A stretch of 64,000 bases of DNA from Curtobacterium flaccumfaciens pv. betae (GCF_026241855.1 NZ_JAPJDC010000001.1:248001-312000); one strand, 5' to 3'; counted from the first letter of the stretch, positions 25,679-35,092 are shown. The notes: generated by a model from the letters alone, not told the origin. Made by a program: numbers and translations.

Positions 25679-25753
25679 GCGGGACTCCTGTGGTCAGGTC
25701 GGCACGCACCGACCACAGGATCTTATCGCATGTGGTATTTCAAGAACAGTGTG

Positions 25754-26161
25754 TCACTCCGACGGCGGTCCGGCGAGCAGCTCGCCCAGTGCCGTCCGGA
25801 GCGCCGGGTCCTCCGGCAGGACCTCGCGCTCGATGTGCCGCGCGGTCTCCCACGCGGACCGGCCGGCGGGCGTCACGCTGACCACACGGCGCCGACGATC
25901 GGCGGGGTGCGGGGTGCGTTCGACGAGACCGTCCCGCTCCATCCGCTCGAGGGTACGGGACATCGTCTGCGGCTGGACCCGGGCCGTGCGGGCGATGGTG
26001 TCGGCGCCGGTCGGTCCGGTCCGGATGAGGATGTCGATCGCGACGACCGCGGCGTGCGAGAGCCCGATGGCGCGGAGGCGTTCGTCCCAGTCCCGTTCGA
26101 CGGAGCGCGCGGCCGCGGACAGCAGGCGCCCGAGGGGCCACTGCTCGGTCGTGTCCTGCAT
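25754..26161 (-). CDS. MarR-family transcriptional regulator
   Basis: 135 residues with a compact MarR winged helix: GADTIARTARVQPQTMSRTLERMERDGLVERTPHPADRRRRVVSVT, including the DRR wing. It is divergent from the MMPL transporter at 26238 with a 76-base spacer containing TCAGCATGCTGA. This arrangement points to repression of the transporter and itself. A TAGAAT box six bases before the ATG indicates a leaderless transcript. Confidence 0.9.
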   Translation of the reverse strand: MQDTTEQWPLGRLLSAAARSVERDWDERLRAIGLSHAAVVAIDILIRTGPTGADTIARTARVQPQTMSRTLERMERDGLVERTPHPADRRRRVVSVTPAGRSAWETARHIEREVLPEDPALRTALGELLAGPPSE

Positions 26162-26167
26162 GTCGTG

Positions 26168-26173
26168 ATTCTA
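26168..26173 (-). promoter_or_regulatory. -10 box TAGAAT, leaderless start of MarR gene
   Basis: A near-consensus -10 hexamer six bases before the start codon on the minus strand. Confidence 0.6.
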
Positions 26174-26203
26174 TGGTCGCAGGTGCGCTCGACCGTCAAG
26201 TAA

Positions 26204-26215
26204 TCAGCATGCTGA
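26204..26215. promoter_or_regulatory. TCAGCATGCTGA palindrome, probable MarR operator
   Basis: A perfect 12-bp palindrome in the spacer between the MarR and MMPL genes, placed to overlap the region upstream of the MMPL -10 box. Confidence 0.5.
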
Positions 26216-26224
26216 CGATCGGTG

Positions 26225-26230
26225 TACGCT
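26225..26230 (+). promoter_or_regulatory. -10 box TACGCT, leaderless start of MMPL gene
   Basis: It ends seven bases before the GTG at 26238. Confidence 0.5.
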
Positions 26231-26237
26231 CACCGAC

Positions 26238-28352
26238 GTGTCCCGCTTCCTCCGCATCGTCCTCCCCGCGCTCGTCATCGTGGTCTGGCTCGGCATCGCC
26301 TCCGTCGGCGGTCCTTTCTTCGGCAAGATCTCCGAGGTCTCCACCAACGACCAGACCTCGTTCCTGCCGGCCTCGGCCGACGCCACGAAGGTGCAGGAAC
26401 GGTCCTCCGAGTTCCGCGACGAGTCGGGGGCGCCCGCGATCATCGTCCTCGAGCGCGACGGCGGCCTGACCTCGACCGACCTCGCCGACGCGAAGGCACT
26501 CGCCACGACGCTGTCCGACCGCGCCGACGTCGAGGCCGTCAGCCCGGTGATCCCGAGCGAGGACGGCGACGCGGTCGAGATCGTCGCCACGCTCACGCAG
26601 GACGCCGAGACCGGGGACGCGGTCGAGGCCATCCGGGCCGACGTCGACGATGCGCTCCCGTCCGGTGTGAGCGGCTCCGTCACCGGTCCCGCCGGGTTCA
26701 CCGCGGACCTGACCGAGGCCTTCGCCGGCATCGACGGACTGCTGCTCGGGGTGGCGCTCGCCGCGGTGTTCGTGATCCTGATCATCGTCTACCGATCACC
26801 CCTGCTGCCCGTCCTGGTGCTCGGGACCGCCACCTTCGCCCTGTGCGCCTCGATCCTCGTGGTCTGGTGGCTCGCCAAGGCCGACATCGTGACGGTCAAC
26901 GGGCAGGTGCAGGGCATCCTGTCGATCCTGGTGATCGGTGCGGCGACGGACTACGCGCTCCTGTACACCTCGCGCTTCCGCGAGGCGCTGCGCGACCACC
27001 GCACCGGTTGGGACGCGACGAAGGCCGCCCTGCGGGGGAGCCTCGAGCCGATCCTGGCCTCGGGCGGCACGGTGATCGTCGGGGTGCTCTGCCTGCTGCT
27101 CTCCGACCTCAACTCGAACAAGGCGCTCGGCCCGGTCGCGGCCATCGGCATCGCGTTCAGCCTGCTCGCCGCCCTGACCCTCCTGCCCGCGTTGCTGCTC
27201 GCGTTCCGGCGCGCGGCGTTCTGGCCGCTGCGTCCCGCGTTCGGCAGCGCCCACCCCGTGCTCACCGGTCCGGACGCCCGCGGCATCTGGGCGCGCGTCG
27301 GCCGGCTCGTCGCCCGGCGGTCCCGGGTGGTGTGGATCGTCTGCACGGTCGGCCTGCTCGCGATGGGCGCCGGCCTGTTCGGGCTCAAGGCGGACGGGGT
27401 GCCGCAGAGCGACCTGGTCATCGGGTCGTCCGAGGCTCGTGACGGTCAGGACGTGCTGGCCGACCACTTCCCGGGCGGTTCCGGCAGCCCCGCGCAGGTC
27501 ATCGGCGCGGAGCGCGACCTCGACCAGCTCGTCGACGCGATCACCGCGGTGGACGGGGTCGACGGTGTGGTCGCCGCGGCGAAGGACAGTCCCGCCGGCA
27601 CCGTCCCGGTGACCGGGAACGCGGCCGGCAGCGGCACGCCGACCGTCTCCCGCGGTGACGTCCTGCTCGAGGCGACACTGTCCGACGCCGCCGACTCGGA
27701 CGCCGCCGAGCAGACCGTCCGTGACCTCCGCACCGCCGTCGAACGGGTCGACCCGGGAGCGATCGTCGGTGGCGTCACCGCGACGGCGGTCGACACGAAC
27801 GACACCGGGATCCGAGACCGCACGGTGATCATCCCCGTGGTGCTCGTCGTCATCCTGCTGATCCTGATGCTCCTGCTCCGCAGCATCGTCGCGCCGCTCG
27901 TCCTGATCGGCAGCGTGATCGTGTCCTTCGCGGCGGCCCTCGGCGTCGGAGCGCTCGTCTTCGACCACGTGTTCCACTTCCCGGGCGCGGACCCGAGCGT
28001 GCCGCTGTACTCGTTCGTGTTCCTGGTGGCGCTCGGCGTGGACTACAACATCTTCCTCATGACACGGGTGCGCGAGGAAGCGCTGCGGCACGGTCCACGC
28101 GAGGGCGTCCTTCCCGGACTCGGCGTCACCGGCGGGGTGATCACGTCGGCGGGCGTCGTGCTCGCCGCCACGTTCGCCGCCCTCGGCGTGATCCCGATCC
28201 TGTTCCTCGTGCAGATCGCGTTCGTCGTCGCGTTCGGCGTCCTGCTCGACACGATCGTGGTCCGTTCGCTGCTCGTGCCGGCGCTGGCCTACGACCTCGG
28301 GCGCCGGGCCTGGTGGCCGTCGCGCCTCTCGCGCACGACCCCTGACATGTGA
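26238..28352 (+). CDS. MMPL-family membrane transporter
   Basis: 704 residues in two repeats of one helix, an extracellular domain and five helices (RND superfamily). Helix 4-type segments carry the proton-relay signatures GAATDYALLYTSRFREAL in the first half and VALGVDYNIFLMTRVREEA in the second. MMPL proteins export lipids, drugs or siderophores. The short soluble domains (about 140-170 residues) place it with the small actinobacterial exporters rather than with mycobacterial MmpL3. It is divergent from a MarR regulator, as drug or fatty-acid exporters often are. The start is GTG and leaderless. Confidence 0.9.
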   Translation: MSRFLRIVLPALVIVVWLGIASVGGPFFGKISEVSTNDQTSFLPASADATKVQERSSEFRDESGAPAIIVLERDGGLTSTDLADAKALATTLSDRADVEAVSPVIPSEDGDAVEIVATLTQDAETGDAVEAIRADVDDALPSGVSGSVTGPAGFTADLTEAFAGIDGLLLGVALAAVFVILIIVYRSPLLPVLVLGTATFALCASILVVWWLAKADIVTVNGQVQGILSILVIGAATDYALLYTSRFREALRDHRTGWDATKAALRGSLEPILASGGTVIVGVLCLLLSDLNSNKALGPVAAIGIAFSLLAALTLLPALLLAFRRAAFWPLRPAFGSAHPVLTGPDARGIWARVGRLVARRSRVVWIVCTVGLLAMGAGLFGLKADGVPQSDLVIGSSEARDGQDVLADHFPGGSGSPAQVIGAERDLDQLVDAITAVDGVDGVVAAAKDSPAGTVPVTGNAAGSGTPTVSRGDVLLEATLSDAADSDAAEQTVRDLRTAVERVDPGAIVGGVTATAVDTNDTGIRDRTVIIPVVLVVILLILMLLLRSIVAPLVLIGSVIVSFAAALGVGALVFDHVFHFPGADPSVPLYSFVFLVALGVDYNIFLMTRVREEALRHGPREGVLPGLGVTGGVITSAGVVLAATFAALGVIPILFLVQIAFVVAFGVLLDTIVVRSLLVPALAYDLGRRAWWPSRLSRTTPDM

Positions 28353-28364
28353 CACGCTGGACCC

Positions 28365-29015
28365 ATGCCAGTTCCCTCGACGCAGCCCGCTGCCGAGCGC
28401 AAGCTCCTCCGTGACACGGTGCAGGACAAGATCCGAGACGCCATCATGGACGGCACGCTCGAGCCCGGGGAACGGCTCAACGACGACGACCTGATCGCCT
28501 GGCTCGGTGTCTCCCGGACGCCGATCCGCGAGGCCCTCGCCGAACTCGCCCGGGCCGGCCTCATCGAGATGGCACCGAACCGCTACACCCGGGTCGCGGC
28601 GCCGACGAAGGAAGAACTCCTCGACGCGTACCGCACCCTCGGCGTGATCTACGGCGGGGTCGTGCGGCTCGCGGTGCCCCGGTTCACGGACGCGCAGCGC
28701 AAGAAGATCGTGAAGATGCTCGACGACGTGCACGCGCGGGTGAGCGCCGACGAGCAGGACCAGGTCGCGCGCGACGGCGCCGGCATCTACTCGATGTGGG
28801 CCGACGCGTGCGGCAACCCGTCGCTCGTGCAGCTCTGCAACTCGACGACGGACGGGCTCGCGTTCAAGCTCCGCGTTCCGGAGCTCGCGGAGCTCCTGCC
28901 GGCCGACGTGATCCTGCCCGAGCTGACGAAGCTCAAGGACGCCGTCGTCGCGAAGGACCCCATCGCTGCCGAGCTCGCCATGGAGGCGATCCACCTGCTC
29001 CCGTCGCGCGACTAG
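28365..29015 (+). CDS. GntR-family regulator with FCD-like domain
   Basis: 216 residues. The winged helix (IRDAIMDGTLEPGERLNDDDLIAWLGVSRTPIREALAELARAGLI) is a classic GntR sequence. The C-terminal helical domain is FCD-like but departs from the norm: the metal-binding histidines are mostly missing (the D..H motif reads YSMWADACGNPS). It may sense ligand without metal. It lies 12 bases after the MMPL gene but probably serves the catabolic genes to its right. A strong terminator follows. Confidence 0.85.
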   Translation: MPVPSTQPAAERKLLRDTVQDKIRDAIMDGTLEPGERLNDDDLIAWLGVSRTPIREALAELARAGLIEMAPNRYTRVAAPTKEELLDAYRTLGVIYGGVVRLAVPRFTDAQRKKIVKMLDDVHARVSADEQDQVARDGAGIYSMWADACGNPSLVQLCNSTTDGLAFKLRVPELAELLPADVILPELTKLKDAVVAKDPIAAELAMEAIHLLPSRD

Positions 29016-29035
29016 CGGGACCAGCGCGACCAGGA

Positions 29036-29083
29036 GACGGCCTGGAGGCGCGTGGCGACGCCGCCACGCGCCTCCAGGCCGTC
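29036..29083. terminator. 48-base terminator hairpin, GGAGGCGCGTGGCG family
   Basis: A perfect 22-bp stem (29036-29057 with 29062-29083) and a four-base loop, between the convergent GntR and IclR genes. The outer GACGGCCTGGAGGC is shared with the palindrome at 2472, 26 kb away. Confidence 0.85.
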
Positions 29084-29112
29084 ACTGCGTCACCACACGA
29101 CGAGGCGAGCCG

Positions 29113-29889
29113 TCAGTGCGCGACGGCGCTGATCATCCCGAGACCGACGCTGATGCGGTCGGCGACCTCGATGAGGTCCTCGGCCAGGGACCCGAGGTCA
29201 CGGTCGCGGAGCTGCGTGAGGCGTCCGGAGATCGAGAGCGCGGCCGCGGTTTCCCCCGAGGCGTTCCGGATCGGCGCGGCGATGCAGAACCGCCCGAGCG
29301 CGAGTTCCTGGTTCTCCTCGGTCCAGCCGCGCTTCGCCGAGACGGCCAGGTCGGCCGTCAGGGCGTCGTGCGACGTGATGGTGTGGTCGGTGTACCGCGC
29401 GAGGTCCGCACCGAGGAGCCGCTCCCGGTCCACCTGTGACAGGTCGAGCATGAGGGCCTTGCCGAGCGCCGACGCGTGCAGCGGCTGTCGCATGCCGATC
29501 ATCGTGTGCGACTTCGGCGCCAGCGACCCCTCGAAGTGGCAGAGGTAGATGCACGAGGCTGCGTCGCGCACCCCGACGTTCGCGGTGAGGCCGATCCGGT
29601 GCGCGAGTTCCTGCGCCGCGGCCCGGCTCTCCCGGTGCACCGGGTTGTGGTTGAGTCCCTGGCTGGCGAGTTCGAGCACGGCGCGACCGACCGAGTACCC
29701 CTGCGAATCAGGATCGCGACGCACGTACTCGAGCGACTCGAGCGTCGCCAGGAGCCGACCCGTCGTCGACGTCCCGAGGCCGATCGCCCGCGCGATGTCG
29801 GAGGCACGCATCGGCCCGTCAGCAGCACCGAGCGCGCCGAGGACCGCCGCGGCGCGCTCGACGCTCTGGTTCGGAGGGGTGGTCGTCAT
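29113..29889 (-). CDS. IclR-family transcriptional regulator
   Basis: 258 residues. An N-terminal helix-turn-helix (RASDIARAIGLGTSTTGRLLATLESLEYV) is followed by a GAF-like IclR effector domain with HASALGKALML and GRFCIAAPIRNASGETAAALSISG, the standard C-terminal signature with its conserved cysteine. IclR proteins commonly control sugar-acid, aromatic or pectin-derivative catabolism. It is the first gene leftward of a secreted beta-helix protein and probably governs that gene and the FAD oxidoreductase/MHS transporter pair. A CAGAAT box six bases before the ATG suggests a leaderless mRNA. Confidence 0.9.
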   Translation of the reverse strand: MTTTPPNQSVERAAAVLGALGAADGPMRASDIARAIGLGTSTTGRLLATLESLEYVRRDPDSQGYSVGRAVLELASQGLNHNPVHRESRAAAQELAHRIGLTANVGVRDAASCIYLCHFEGSLAPKSHTMIGMRQPLHASALGKALMLDLSQVDRERLLGADLARYTDHTITSHDALTADLAVSAKRGWTEENQELALGRFCIAAPIRNASGETAAALSISGRLTQLRDRDLGSLAEDLIEVADRISVGLGMISAVAH

Positions 29890-29915
29890 CCCCTCATTCT
29901 GGTCTGCGACGGCGA

Positions 29916-31343
29916 TCAGGACACCGTGACGCCGCTGACGAACGCGTTCGAGCGCACCTGCGCCGCTGTCAGCGGTACCCCGCCGAGCACGACGTCCTGG
30001 AACGCGACGCCCGAGATCCCGTGGGCGGCGTCCCAGCCGGACAGCGTCACCGAGTCCGCCGTGACGTCGGTGAAGTCGCGGATCGTGATGCCCGTGATCC
30101 GACCGCGTTCGTCGCGGTAGCCGGTGTCGTTCGAGTACTGCCCCTTGAGGACCTGCAGCACGATCGCTCGCTTCCCGACCGGCTGCGACTCCACGTGGAA
30201 ACCGTCGACCGTGACGTCGGAGACCGTCGCCCAGTCCTGCACGTCGAACTTCAGGGCGACCTCCTTGGCGCGGAGCACGTACGACTGCGTGATCGAGATG
30301 TCGGTGAACAGCGACGTCTCCATCGAGGAGCCGAACCGGACGGGGTTGCCGCCGGTGACGTTCCAGAAGGTGGTGTCGAGTGCGTGCAGCCCGCGGGTCT
30401 CGGGTTCGCCGTTCGTGGCGGCGTCGAGGGCGTGCCAGCCGAACCCGTCGTCGCCGCTCATCACGAAGTTGTGCTCGACCGCCATGTCCTGCACGCCGTC
30501 GGTGTCGATGCCGTCGTTGTTGATGAGCGTGCCCATCAGGTTCGTCCACGACACGTGGATGCCCGACGACCGGATGTACAGCGTCTGCCACCACTGTGCG
30601 TTCCGGACGCCGATGCCGGAGACCGTGACGTCGGAGCTGTCGCGGAACCGGATCGCCATCGTCTTCGCGGTGCGCGAGGTGTCATCGCCGGCGTCGAGGA
30701 TCCCACGGCCGAGCACCCGCACGCCGGTGACGCCGTCACCGTCGATGCGACCGTGCACCAGGGCGCCGGGAGCCAGGTAGATCGTCTGCCCGGACGTCGG
30801 GCGGATGACTCCGGCGTCGTGCTCGCCCGGGCCGAAGTACCGGACCGAGGGGTCGGCGGCGGACGGAACGGTCGTCTCGGCCGGTGTGACGAAGAGGAAC
30901 AGCGCGCGAACGCCGGGCGTCTCGATCACGAGCGGGTGTGCGTCGCGGATCGTGAACGTGATGGTGGAACCGGAGCGGGTCGTCGCGATCGACAGCGTCC
31001 GTGGTGTCACGACGGGTGTGGCCGACGCGGCGAGGCCGGGCATGGTGACGCTGACGGTCGCCGTGCCGGTCCCCTTGGCGAACATCGCGACGTCGTGCGA
31101 GGTGCCGCTGACCGACTCGGCCCTGACCGGCACGGCCGTCCCGTTCGCCGAGACGGAGTGCGCGGTCGCGGCGGGCGAGGTGGGGTTCCCCGGGTTGGGC
31201 TGGATCGTGGCGGTGCCGGCGGTGACCGCTGACGCGGTGGCGGCGGTGTCCGCGACCGCAGCCGCGCCGTGCGGCCCGGACGTGCCGACGGCGGCGAGTG
31301 ACAGCGCGATGACCGTCGCGATGGTGTGTGCGCGCAGGCGCAT
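29916..31343 (-). CDS. secreted right-handed beta-helix protein, GH28-like
   Basis: 475 residues. A signal peptide (about 1-32) is followed by an Ala/Thr-rich beta domain to about residue 130 and then a parallel beta-helix. Polygalacturonase-type motifs are partly kept: NNDGIDTDGVQD (for NTDGxD) and SGDDGFGWH (for GDDC...GHG). The later RIK motif is not evident, so it may be a relative with altered substrate (rhamnogalacturonan, xylogalacturonan or other glycan). A GGGAGAT ribosome site precedes the ATG. It sits directly downstream of the FAD oxidoreductase on the same strand, 38 bases apart, so the two are likely co-transcribed. Confidence 0.75.
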   Translation of the reverse strand: MRLRAHTIATVIALSLAAVGTSGPHGAAAVADTAATASAVTAGTATIQPNPGNPTSPAATAHSVSANGTAVPVRAESVSGTSHDVAMFAKGTGTATVSVTMPGLAASATPVVTPRTLSIATTRSGSTITFTIRDAHPLVIETPGVRALFLFVTPAETTVPSAADPSVRYFGPGEHDAGVIRPTSGQTIYLAPGALVHGRIDGDGVTGVRVLGRGILDAGDDTSRTAKTMAIRFRDSSDVTVSGIGVRNAQWWQTLYIRSSGIHVSWTNLMGTLINNDGIDTDGVQDMAVEHNFVMSGDDGFGWHALDAATNGEPETRGLHALDTTFWNVTGGNPVRFGSSMETSLFTDISITQSYVLRAKEVALKFDVQDWATVSDVTVDGFHVESQPVGKRAIVLQVLKGQYSNDTGYRDERGRITGITIRDFTDVTADSVTLSGWDAAHGISGVAFQDVVLGGVPLTAAQVRSNAFVSGVTVS

Positions 31344-31381
31344 GGCGATCTCCCTTGATCGTTGTCGGTGTTGCAGGTGGG

Positions 31382-33631
31382 TCAGTAGACCTTCACGGCG
31401 CTCGCCGTGACGAACGGCGACCCGTTCGTGGCGGTCACGACGATGCGGAGCGAGTCGGTCCGCACCGGGGCGAGGTCGTGGACGCGATGCCGGTGCCGGT
31501 TGTCCGTGACGGTCTCGAGCTGCCGCCACGAGCCGTCGACGGACACCTCGATGCGGTAGTCACGGGCGAGCGTCGGGACGGCGTCCCAGTGGGTGCGGTG
31601 GTGGTGCAGGTTGATGAGGTCGGCGTCGACGTCGTCGTTCCACACGATCCGCACCTGGCGCACGTCGACCGGCTCCGTCCAGTCGAGTGTCAGGGCGGCT
31701 CGGCCGTCGCCGGCCTCGGACGACCACAGGTGCGGGCCGCCGAAGGGACGCTGGTACCCGTCGGCCACCCTGGAGGCCCGCCACGCGTCCGAAGCGCCGG
31801 CTGCGGTGAACGCGAAGGACCGTCCGCGCAGGGCGCGCGCTTCCCAGTCGGTCACCGGCTGGTCGGACTCCTCGGGGATGTGGTCGTCGAACTGCTCGTC
31901 GTCGGCCGTGCGGGCACGGAGGGCCAGCACCCCGTACGGGTGCCCGTCGGTCAGGACCAGGCGGACGCCCGGGGCACGACGGACGACGACGACCGCGTTG
32001 CACGGCTCCTCGGGACGGAACGCGAGGTCCACCACCGCTTCCCCGGATCCGGCAGTCACCGCAGCGGTGTGGGTGGCGACGTGCTCGATCGGGGCGTAGT
32101 TCTGCGGCTTGCCGGTCGTCCAGAGCTCGATCGTGAGCTCGGCCGCGGTGCCGTCGTCGACGACGGTCCGGAGCGCGAAGGAGCCGAGCACCGGGTCGGC
32201 CGGCAGGACGATCGCGACGTCGCGATCGAGTGCGAAGGTGTCGGCGGTCGCCCACGGGGTGGTGTCGATCGAGGTGAGTTCACTGCTCGCGGTGATCGTC
32301 GCCAGGCGGGCCAGGTCGGCACCGTCGACGGCCCGGACCCCGATGAGCGGGGCGTCCTCGCGGAGCAGCGTCTGCTGGAGCATCTCGACGTGGTCGTTGC
32401 CGAGCGTGCGGGGCGTCGTGGCGTGCCGGGCGACGAGGTGCGCGGCGGTGCCGGCGGCCTGGCCCTGGGTGGCGCACGTGGCCATCACCCGCGTGGAGCC
32501 GAATGCCACGTGCGACGCGGAGATGTTCCGGCCGGCGAAGAGCAGGTTCGCGACGTCCGCGGAGTAGAGGGAGCGGAACGGGATGTCGTAGGTGCCGTCC
32601 GTGTACCGCTGCTGCGCGCCGGCGGTCTCGGCGTACACGCCCTCGACGGGGTGCAGGTCGATCGACCAGCCGCCGAACGCCACCGCGTCGGGGAAGGTCC
32701 GCTGCGACAGCAGGTCCTGCTGGGTGAGCGTGTGGTCGCCGATGAACCGGCGGTACTCCCGTTTGCCGGGGATCGCACCCACCCAGTCGAGCGTGAGGGT
32801 CTCGGCGTCGAAGGCGCCGGAGTTCTTGATGTGGTCCCAGATCCCGTAGACGACGCCCCACAGCTCGTCGCGGATCCGCTCGTTCTCGGTGACGGTGTCG
32901 AGCGCACCGCCCCACTCGATCCACCAGTAGTTGCAGCCGTTGTCCCCGGTCTTGATGGCCCGGTTGGCCAGGATCGGTGTCGTCCTCAGGTCGACGGCGA
33001 TCGACGGTGGCACGAACTTCTCGGGCCGGCCGGTGTCGTGCGTCGAGAAGAAGATCGAGCTCCCGAGCAGTTCGTCGTCGGGCTGTTCCGGCGCCCACGC
33101 CTCCCCGTGTTCGGCGCGTCCCTCGCGGCCGATCCGGAACGACGCCCCGGCGAGTGCGCCGACGAGGCCGTCGCCCGTGCAGTCGAGGAACACCGGTGCG
33201 GTGAAGGTCGTCTCGATCTCGGACCCCATCGTCCACCCCGTGACGGAGGTGATCCGGGTGGCGCCGTCGTCGTCGGCGGTCGTGACGGTGCGCACGTCGG
33301 TGTTGAGGTGCAGGTGCACGTTCGGTTCGGCACGCACGAGGTCGAGCACGACCTGGTCCCAGTAGACCGCGTTGCCCTGCGGGTTCCGGTACTGGTTCTC
33401 GAGGAAGAGCTCCCCCATGATCCCGGTCTCGCGGGCGAACCGATGGGTTCCGTGCGCGGTCGCCCCGACCACCCACACCCGGATCTCGCTCGAGGAGTTC
33501 CCGCCGAGGACGGGACGGTTGGTGACGAGGGCGACGCTGGAGCCGAGGCGTGCGGCGGCGACCGCGGCGCACACGCCGGCGAGACCGCCTCCGACGACCA
33601 CGACGTCGTGGTGCTGTTCACGGGACTGCAT
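31382..33631 (-). CDS. FAD-dependent oxidoreductase with C-terminal discoidin-like domain
   Basis: 749 residues. The N-terminal dinucleotide site is VVVVGGGLAGVCAAVAAARLG (about residues 10-30), then NRPVLGGNSSSEIRVW and a second FAD contact LLFAGRNISASHVAFGSTRVMATCATQGQAAGTAA, the signature of the FAD_oxidored (PF12831) family. From about residue 480 a beta-rich region follows, ending in a galactose-binding/discoidin-like fold (LTLDWTEPVDVRQVRIVWNDD). There is no signal peptide, so a carbohydrate-binding fold on a cytoplasmic flavoenzyme is notable. The long frame upstream is antisense to the MFS gene; the ATG at 33631 fits the Rossmann start. Confidence 0.85.
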   Translation of the reverse strand: MQSREQHHDVVVVGGGLAGVCAAVAAARLGSSVALVTNRPVLGGNSSSEIRVWVVGATAHGTHRFARETGIMGELFLENQYRNPQGNAVYWDQVVLDLVRAEPNVHLHLNTDVRTVTTADDDGATRITSVTGWTMGSEIETTFTAPVFLDCTGDGLVGALAGASFRIGREGRAEHGEAWAPEQPDDELLGSSIFFSTHDTGRPEKFVPPSIAVDLRTTPILANRAIKTGDNGCNYWWIEWGGALDTVTENERIRDELWGVVYGIWDHIKNSGAFDAETLTLDWVGAIPGKREYRRFIGDHTLTQQDLLSQRTFPDAVAFGGWSIDLHPVEGVYAETAGAQQRYTDGTYDIPFRSLYSADVANLLFAGRNISASHVAFGSTRVMATCATQGQAAGTAAHLVARHATTPRTLGNDHVEMLQQTLLREDAPLIGVRAVDGADLARLATITASSELTSIDTTPWATADTFALDRDVAIVLPADPVLGSFALRTVVDDGTAAELTIELWTTGKPQNYAPIEHVATHTAAVTAGSGEAVVDLAFRPEEPCNAVVVVRRAPGVRLVLTDGHPYGVLALRARTADDEQFDDHIPEESDQPVTDWEARALRGRSFAFTAAGASDAWRASRVADGYQRPFGGPHLWSSEAGDGRAALTLDWTEPVDVRQVRIVWNDDVDADLINLHHHRTHWDAVPTLARDYRIEVSVDGSWRQLETVTDNRHRHRVHDLAPVRTDSLRIVVTATNGSPFVTASAVKVY

Positions 33632-33638
33632 GGCGGTG

Positions 33639-33644
33639 ACGGTA
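33639..33644 (-). promoter_or_regulatory. -10 box TACCGT, leaderless start of FAD oxidoreductase
   Basis: Seven bases before the ATG on the minus strand, in the 108-base spacer divergent from the MHS transporter. Confidence 0.45.
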
Positions 33645-33739
33645 TCACTCTCTGGCGCATCCTTCCCACTGTGTGGCAAAGTATGCCCGGCAAGTGCTAT
33701 CGTCAACGAACTCTCGACAACGAAGTGTGAGGTCACCCC

Positions 33740-35092
33740 ATGAGCGACGGAACCCGAACGCGCACGAGCGCGGACGCCGCCGGCCCCCCGGACGTCCAGG
33801 CAGCACTGGGCGACGACGCGCGCCGACAGGGCATGCGGAAGGTGATCGTCGCCGCGGGCGTCGGCCACTTCGTCGAGTGGTTCGACTTCGGCCTCTACGG
33901 CACCCTGGCCACGGTCATCTCGCTGTACTTCTTCAAGCAGGGCGACCCCCAGGTGGCGTTGCTCTCCGCGTTCGCCGTGTTCGGTGCCGGCTTCGTGATG
34001 CGCCCGCTCGGCGGTCTGTTCTGGGGCTCGCTCGGGGACCGGGTCGGCCGGAAGACCACGCTCGCGACGGTCATCCTCATCACGAGCGGAGCGACGGCCG
34101 TGATGGGCATCCTGCCGACCTACCAGAGCGTCGGGCTGCTCGCACCGATCCTGCTCGTGCTGGTCCGGCTCGTGCAGGGCTTCGCCGCCGGTGGTGAAGG
34201 TGCCGGCGCGACGACGCTCCTGGCCGAGTTCGCGCCCTCGAACCGACGGGGCTTCGTGACGAGCTTCATCGACGTCTTCGGGTTCGCGGCCTTCATAGTC
34301 GGTGGCGGGCTGGTGTTCCTGTTCACCGCGCTCGCGGGCGACGACGCGCTCGAGACGTGGGGGTGGCGCGTCCTGTTCCTCATCGCGGTCCCGCTCGGAC
34401 TGGTCGGCCTGTACCTCCGCAACCGGCTCGAGGACACCCCCGAGTTCCGCGCACTCAAGGCGAAGGGCGAGGTCGCGGCGAACCCGTTGCGTCGCTCGCT
34501 CCGCACCGGCTGGAAGGCCCTGCTGTTCTGCATCGGCTTCGTCGTCCTCAAGGCGGTCGGCCACTGGATCCTGCAGACCTTCATGCCGTCGTACCTGCAG
34601 GCCGACCTCGGGTACTCGCCGCTGGTGTCGTACGGGGTCGTCGTGATCGGCTTCCTCGTGATCGCGGGACTCGTGCCGTTCTTCGGCCTGCTGTCGGACC
34701 GGATCGGCCGGAAGCCCGTCATGCTCGCCGGTTGCACCGGCTTCCTGGTGCTGACCTACCCGACGCTGATGCTCATGGACGCCGGCAACTTCTGGGCGGC
34801 CGCGGCCGCGATGGTGCTGCTCGGCCTGTTCATGGCGGCGTTCGACGGTGCCGTCAGCGCGGCGATGGCCGAACTGTTCCCGACCGCGATCCGCTACGGG
34901 TCGATGGGCATCGCCTACAACATCAGCGTCGCGCTCTTCGGTGGCATCACGCCGTACTTCGCCACGTGGCTCATCAGTGCCACGGGCAACACGTTCGCGC
35001 CCGCCTTCTACGTCATGGCGGCTGCGGCGATCACGGGGATCACCGTGCTGCGGGCCCGTGAGACGAACAAGCAGGGCCTCGTCGCCCGGTGA
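33740..35092 (+). CDS. MHS-family MFS transporter (metabolite/proton symporter)
   Basis: 450 residues with 12 helices. The opening GVGHFVEWFDFGLYGTLATVI, the LGGLFWGSLGDRVGRKTTL loop and FAAGGEGAGATTLLAEFAPSNRRGF are diagnostic of the MHS group (ProP, KgtP, ShiA), which imports carboxylates or compatible solutes with protons. It is divergent from the FAD oxidoreductase and likely imports that enzyme's substrate or product. Start at ATG 33740, 108 bases from the divergent start. Confidence 0.9.
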   Translation: MSDGTRTRTSADAAGPPDVQAALGDDARRQGMRKVIVAAGVGHFVEWFDFGLYGTLATVISLYFFKQGDPQVALLSAFAVFGAGFVMRPLGGLFWGSLGDRVGRKTTLATVILITSGATAVMGILPTYQSVGLLAPILLVLVRLVQGFAAGGEGAGATTLLAEFAPSNRRGFVTSFIDVFGFAAFIVGGGLVFLFTALAGDDALETWGWRVLFLIAVPLGLVGLYLRNRLEDTPEFRALKAKGEVAANPLRRSLRTGWKALLFCIGFVVLKAVGHWILQTFMPSYLQADLGYSPLVSYGVVVIGFLVIAGLVPFFGLLSDRIGRKPVMLAGCTGFLVLTYPTLMLMDAGNFWAAAAAMVLLGLFMAAFDGAVSAAMAELFPTAIRYGSMGIAYNISVALFGGITPYFATWLISATGNTFAPAFYVMAAAAITGITVLRARETNKQGLVAR

